From contig ONBW01000014.1 of the NCBI GenBank assembly GCA_900316165.1, positions 1 to 45,146 on the forward strand: DNA of 45,146 nucleotides, given 5' to 3'. The notes beneath the pieces are model-generated. The model did not search any database. It was given only the letters and a program-made list of their open reading frames with translations, and had not been told where the DNA came from. Origin of the DNA: an uncultured Lachnospiraceae bacterium (GTDB lineage Bacteria > Bacillota > Clostridia > Lachnospirales > Lachnospiraceae). The position numbers were made by a program, and so were the translations under genes. Position 1 is the first letter of the stretch; each line of letters opens with the position of its first letter. Positions 41,591 through 45,146 of the stretch are shown one piece after another.

Positions 41591-41706
41591 CCTCAACCGC
41601 TTAGTGAATGCGAGCCGAAGGCGAAGCATGAGCTTAGCCGGTTGAGGTCGTCATGCGAGATTAGAATGACCGAGCGAAGCGAAGGTCAGCTCTTAGCGAG
41701 CATGAC
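41589..41706. repeat. Two abutting long imperfect palindromes (REP-like)
   Basis: First: GACCTCAACCG (41589-41599) to CGGTTGAGGTC (41639-41649), with an inner ATGC/GCAT pair around GCCGAAGGC. Second begins at the next base: GTCATGC (41650-41656) to GCATGAC (41700-41706), with inner TGACC/GGTCA around GAGCGAAGCGAA. The GCGAAGC-rich loops resemble REP/transposon-end palindromes. T-rich sequence follows, so a terminator role is possible. Confidence 0.7.
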
Positions 41707-41738
41707 TTCCTTTTAAATATTCTGGAAAAGAGGAAAAA

Positions 41739-42755
41739 ATGAAGATATTGAGCTTCTGTGTTCCGTGTTACAATTCATACACATTCATGAGAAAATGCAT
41801 CGATTCGCTGCTTCCGGGCGGGGATGATGTAGAAATAATAATTGTTGACGATGGCTCGACGGACAGAACCGGTGAGCTAGCAGATTCGTACGCGCAGGCA
41901 TATCCGAATATCGTGCGTGCCATCCACCAGGAAAACGGCGGACACGGCGAGGCAGTAAATACCGGCATCCGCGAGGCCACAGGCGTATACTTCAAGGTCG
42001 TGGACTCTGACGATTGGGTTGACAGGGATGCGTACATGAAGATTCTGGCGAAGCTTCGTGAATTTGCAAAAATGAAAGATCCGGTCGACATGCATCTGTC
42101 GAATTTTGTCTACGAGAAGCTTTCAACAGGACATGAGAGAAGAATGCTTTTATCACCGCTCTTTCCGGAGAACCAGATCATAGGCTGGGACGGCATGAAG
42201 CATAATATCAAGGGTTTCTCGATACTGATGCATTCAGTAATATACCGTACGCAGCTCTTGAGAGACTGCGGGCTTAAGCTTCCAAAGCATACATTCTATG
42301 TAGATAATCTGTATGTGTATATCCCGCTCGTTCACGTAAAGACGATTTATTATATGAACGTTGAGTTCTACCGCTACTACATCGGCCGCGAGGGCCAGTC
42401 GGTGGCCGAGCAGACGATGATAAAGAGAATCGACCAGCAGCTGCGTGTCAATTACATGATGATAGACGCGGTCGATCCGTGGCAGGTAAAGGAGCAGCAT
42501 CTGCGCAGATACCTGCTCTCTTACTTAGAGACAGTTACAGTGGTTTCGACATCGATAGGTTACCTCTCCGACAATCCGGAGAACTACAAGAAGATTGAGG
42601 ATCTCTGGCTTTATATAAAAAATCACGACATCCGGACTTACCACCAGCTGCGCTACGGCGCTCTTGGATTTGCGATGCGCTTCAAAGGCAGATTCGGCCG
42701 CAGGCTGGGAGTCTTTTTCTACCACCTGTCACAGAAGTTTATTGGGTTTAACTAG
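41739..42755 (+). CDS. Family 2 glycosyltransferase
   Basis: 338 aa, GT-A fold. N-terminal FCVPCYNSYTFMRKCIDSLL, nucleotide-sugar site VDDGSTDRTGE, NGGHGEAVNTGI, and the DxD-type metal motif in KVVDSDDWVD. The C-terminal third (about 230-338) is helical and without a clear transmembrane anchor. Likely adds a sugar to a surface polysaccharide or glycolipid. No other polysaccharide genes adjoin it, so acceptor and donor are unknown. Confidence 0.9.
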   Translation: MKILSFCVPCYNSYTFMRKCIDSLLPGGDDVEIIIVDDGSTDRTGELADSYAQAYPNIVRAIHQENGGHGEAVNTGIREATGVYFKVVDSDDWVDRDAYMKILAKLREFAKMKDPVDMHLSNFVYEKLSTGHERRMLLSPLFPENQIIGWDGMKHNIKGFSILMHSVIYRTQLLRDCGLKLPKHTFYVDNLYVYIPLVHVKTIYYMNVEFYRYYIGREGQSVAEQTMIKRIDQQLRVNYMMIDAVDPWQVKEQHLRRYLLSYLETVTVVSTSIGYLSDNPENYKKIEDLWLYIKNHDIRTYHQLRYGALGFAMRFKGRFGRRLGVFFYHLSQKFIGFN

Positions 42756-42793
42756 CTGACAGTCAGCCGGCAGAAAACCGATGCTATCCGCCA

Positions 42794-42919
42794 GCCTTGA
42801 CATGAACCTCAGGCAATGCTGTCAGGGTTTCACCCCGACGGCGACGAACTAAAGAACAGCCAGTGATTCTTGCCGTCGGGGCCTCAGAGTGTAGCATTGC
42901 CTGAGAACCATGTCAAGGC
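42794..42919. other. 126-nt structured inverted-repeat element
   Basis: Outer stem GCCTTGACATG (42794-42804) with CATGTCAAGGC (42909-42919); symmetrical AAC/AAC internal loop; CTCAGGCAATGCT (42808-42820) with AGCATTGCCTGAG (42893-42905); apical stem CCCCGACGGC (42833-42842) with GCCGTCGGGG (42872-42881) and a 29-nt loop. The loop word TAAAGAACAGCCAG recurs as TAAGAACAGCCAG near 42966. No ORF is supported. Confidence 0.8.
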
Positions 42920-42978
42920 CAAGCCCTTACTGGTGGCTTGTGGCAGCCCCCTCCAGCTCCGAATCTAAGAACAGCCAG

Positions 42979-43302
42979 CTGGTTTTACGGACAGATCCAA
43001 GCAAGTTTTAAATCTGTATGTCAAACTGTGGAAAATTTTACGGACAGATCCAGGCAAGTCTTAATTATGTATGTCAAGCGCTGGAAAATCTTACGGACAG
43101 ATTCCGGCAAGTCTTATTTATGTATGTCAAGCCGTTGAAAATCTTACGTACAGATTCCGGCAAGTCTCATTTATGTATGTAACACAACGGAAAATATTAC
43201 GGACAGATCCCAGCAAGTCTTATTTATGTATGTAACACAACGGAAAATCTTACGGATAGATTCCAGCAAATCTTATTTCAGTATGTAAATACTGTCGAAT
43301 AA
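42979..43302 (+). repeat. 53-bp tandem repeat array D
   Basis: Anchors TTACGGACAG at 42985, 43038, 43091, 43144, 43197 and 43250, exactly 53 bp apart and all type A (CAGGCAAG/CAGCAAG words). TGTATG follows the first anchor at 30 bp and is present in every unit. Confidence 0.92.
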
Positions 43303-43330
43303 CTACAAAGAATTAAAAATAAAATATGCG

Positions 43331-43359
43331 TTGACAATGTAGTTAATTCATTATATACT
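43331..43359 (+). promoter_or_regulatory. Promoter before the truncated nuclease gene
   Basis: TTGACA (43331-43336), 17 bp, TATACT (43354-43359): a near-consensus promoter directly ahead of the remnant frame. Confidence 0.65.
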
Positions 43360-43362
43360 TGA

Positions 43363-43854
43363 GCTTCAAAAAGCGGAGAAGATTATAAGAAGATTAGGGA
43401 TACTTATGTGATCTTTATTTGCCGTCATGATCCATTTGGACTTGGATTGCCAGTCTATCTGCTTGACAGGGTTCTATGTCAGACGGGAGATATTAAAAGT
43501 GCTGGTGACTATATCATTTATTTAAATGGTGCCTATAAAGGCGATGACGATTATGGCCGATTGATGGCAGATTTCCACCAGGTTAATTACAGAGATATGC
43601 ATTTTCCAGAGTTGGCTGAAGGAGTAAGATTCTTTAAGGAAGATGAAGGAGGTCGAGAGAATATGTGTGATGCGGTTAAAGAATATGGTAGAGAACAGCG
43701 TGAAATTGCAGAAAAAAGTGCAAATGTCAATGCTGTAAAAGTCTTAATGACTAAATTCCAGTTCAGTCTGACGGAAGCTATGAATGAACTCCACATTCAG
43801 GGAAAAGCCAGAGAAGCTGTCGAAGAAGAACTCAAGAAAGAAAAAGTTTCATAA
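43363..43854 (+). pseudogene. 5'-truncated PD-(D/E)XK nuclease family transposase (Rpn-like)
   Basis: The frame opens after an in-frame TGA (43360-43362) and reads EDYKKIRDTYVIFICRHDPF, then LPVYLLDR, DYIIYLNGAYKGDDDYGRLM, FPELAEGVRFFKED. These are the middle and C-terminal blocks of the Rpn/PD-(D/E)XK nuclease transposase family. The N-terminal half with the nuclease residues is missing. GTG at 43408 is the first in-frame start, giving 148 aa, but no ribosome site precedes it. The tail (ALMNELHIQGK-like, residues 110-148) is intact. Probably a decayed mobile gene; expression of the C-terminal fragment from the new upstream promoter is possible. Confidence 0.75.
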
Positions 43855-43885
43855 GTTTTGGTCAATTATCTGATGTGATAACTAT

Positions 43886-43944
43886 GCCCATGTGATTACC
43901 GCTTGCAAATGGAAGTTGCAGGAATGGTGATTCATGGGCTTTTT
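43886..43944 (+). terminator. Terminator after the truncated nuclease gene
   Basis: GCCCATG (43886-43892) with CATGGGC (43933-43939), further inner pairing GCAA/TTGC, then TTTTT. A decayed array unit (TGTATG at 43944, TTACGTCCAG at 43966) follows directly. Confidence 0.7.
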
Positions 43945-44043
43945 GTATGCCAGCGCCATCCGTACTTACGTCCAGATCCCGTCAAATCCCATTTCTACCA
44001 GTAAAACCCCGGAAACTACGGACGAGCAGCATGAAACTAAACC

Positions 44044-44072
44044 TTGACAAATTTTTAACAGACTCGTATCAT
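44044..44072 (+). promoter_or_regulatory. Promoter of the crotonase gene
   Basis: TTGACA (44044-44049), 17 bp, TATCAT (44067-44072). Confidence 0.75.
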
Positions 44073-44142
44073 TGAAATAGTTATGAAATCACGGAAGGGC
44101 CGTGGTTTAAATAGTTGCATTAGTGATGAAATGGAGGAACAA

Positions 44143-44970
44143 ATGGCTGATTACAAGAATCTGAAAATCGAGCAGGATGGCGCAACAGCAGTACTTTCTA
44201 TCTGCAGACCAAAGGCACTCAACGCCTTAAACTCAGAGACAATTGACGAGTTAAACGAAGCACTCACAGAGATCGAAGCAAATGACGACATCAAGGTCTT
44301 GATCCTTACAGGCGGACCATGCTTTAATAAGAAGCTTGGCGGCGACGATCCATACCGTTCATTCGTAGCAGGCGCAGACATCTCAGAGATGTATGGATTT
44401 GATGCACCAGCAGCAAGAAAGTTCGGCATGAAGGCATCAGTACCATTCTTTAAGCTTATGAATATGCGCCAGGTAACCATCGCAGCAGTAAACGGCTTTG
44501 CACTTGGCGGCGGCTGTGAGATTTCGATGGCATGCGATATCAGAATCGCATCAGAGAACGCAATCTTCGGACAGCCAGAGTGCGGACTCGGAATCATCCC
44601 AGGATTCGGTGGCACCCAGAGACTTGCAAGACTCGTAGGAATGGGCAGAGCAAAAGAGATGATTTTCACCTGCGAGAATATCAAAGCAGACGAAGCATAC
44701 AGAATCGGCCTTGTAAATAAAGTCGTACCAAAGGAAGAGCTTATGCCGACCTGCAAGGCAATGGCAGAAAAGATCGAGGCAAACGCATCTTACGCCATTT
44801 CAGTCGCAAAGGCAGCCATCAACAACGGCTACGATATGGACATCAAGAACGCAGTCGAGCTTGAGGCAAACCTCTTCGGCGTCGTAAACGACACCCACGA
44901 CAAGAAGGAAGGAATGGGCGCATTCTTGAAGATCGACGGAAAGACCGATAAGAACTTCACAGATTTCTGA
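44143..44970 (+). CDS. Enoyl-CoA hydratase/crotonase family protein
   Basis: 275 aa, cytoplasmic; probably hydrates crotonyl-CoA in short-chain acyl-CoA metabolism (butyrate route). Both catalytic Glu residues are visible, in GGGCEISMACD and in QPECGLGIIPGFGGT, and the oxyanion hole in FVAGADISEM and ALGGG. Between strand VLILTGG and FVAGADI there are about 14 extra residues (PCFNKKLGGDDPYRS) compared with the usual tight turn. The ATG at 44143 follows GGAGG; an upstream ATG lacks a site. It is monocistronic, not followed by the usual bcd/etf genes within the window. Confidence 0.92.
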   Translation: MADYKNLKIEQDGATAVLSICRPKALNALNSETIDELNEALTEIEANDDIKVLILTGGPCFNKKLGGDDPYRSFVAGADISEMYGFDAPAARKFGMKASVPFFKLMNMRQVTIAAVNGFALGGGCEISMACDIRIASENAIFGQPECGLGIIPGFGGTQRLARLVGMGRAKEMIFTCENIKADEAYRIGLVNKVVPKEELMPTCKAMAEKIEANASYAISVAKAAINNGYDMDIKNAVELEANLFGVVNDTHDKKEGMGAFLKIDGKTDKNFTDF

Positions 44971-44995
44971 TTTATTCTTCTTGCGAAAATAAACG

Positions 44996-45026
44996 GCTCC
45001 CGGCGTAAAAACCGGGAGCTTTTTTA
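44996..45026 (+). terminator. Terminator of the crotonase gene
   Basis: GCTCCCGG/CCGGGAGC stem (44996-45003, 45012-45019) followed by six T. Confidence 0.92.
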
Positions 45027-45093
45027 ATGATATAAAGCAGCTATAGATTTTGAAAGAATGCAAGAAAATCGTTATCAATAGTTTAACAAAATG

Positions 45094-45122
45094 ATGACAT
45101 TATGATTTTTCTATGGTATAAT
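45094..45122 (+). promoter_or_regulatory. Promoter of a gene beyond the right edge
   Basis: ATGACA (45094-45099), 17 bp, TATAAT (45117-45122). The gene itself is outside the window. Confidence 0.5.
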
Positions 45123-45146
45123 CCAATCAAGTATTGACCCTATTAT

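Overview
The window looks like the chromosome of an anaerobic, low-to-medium GC Firmicute, most likely a Lachnospiraceae (Clostridia) gut or rumen fermenter. This rests on: GGAGG ribosome binding sites; TTGACA/TATAAT promoters; a CIRCE-controlled small heat shock gene; rubrerythrin; a spore-photoproduct-lyase-like radical SAM protein; LacI-governed maltodextrin uptake; a full HPr/Enzyme I/fructose PTS set; and a crotonase of the butyrate-pathway type. No prophage, complete insertion sequence, CRISPR array or rRNA was seen. One tRNA, tRNA-Val(CAC), is present.

Layout. 0-5 kb: low-MW phosphatase, three-domain rubrerythrin, a small unknown protein, glutathione peroxidase, uracil permease and Hsp20. 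5-11 kb: MATE exporter and Gfo/Idh oxidoreductase, then a two-gene cassette (DUF3795 protein and a putative PD-(D/E)XK nuclease) bracketed by repeat arrays. 11-18 kb: phosphodiester glycosidase, chemotaxis receptor, RidA, Nudix, SPL-like radical SAM protein coupled to a LacI regulator, tRNA-Val. 18-21 kb: nucleoside salvage (uridine phosphorylase, adenosine deaminase, purine nucleoside phosphorylase).

21-33 kb is a divergent maltodextrin locus. The leftward operon is GH13 alpha-glucosidase, a second GH13, then DUF624. The rightward side has lacI, then binding protein, two permeases, a second DUF624, 4-alpha-glucanotransferase and another lacI. No transport ATPase is encoded here, so it must come from elsewhere. 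33-39 kb is a fructose/PTS block (DeoR regulator, 1-phosphofructokinase, EIIABC, HPr, Enzyme I). 39-45 kb holds an iron alcohol dehydrogenase, a CorA-type transporter, a glycosyltransferase, a truncated nuclease-family transposase and a crotonase.

The most unusual content is non-coding. Four arrays (about 5190-5672, 8305-8893, 10385-10838 and 42979-43302) consist of a degenerate tandem repeat whose anchor motif recurs at exactly 53 bp, 9, 11, 9 and 6 times. Each unit holds two inverted half-sites (TTACGKACAGA and TCTGTATGTMA) and a second, competing inverted repeat. 53 bp is close to five helical turns. Two arrays flank the nuclease-like cassette. A third adjoins a large structured element (42794-42919) and the truncated transposase gene. 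Other notable features are a pair of abutting long palindromes at 41589-41706, a dispersed TTATTTTTTC/GAAAAAATAA palindrome family, an operator dyad around the uraA promoter, a perfect cre-like site on the MATE gene start, and an HPr with Arg in place of the regulatory Ser46.
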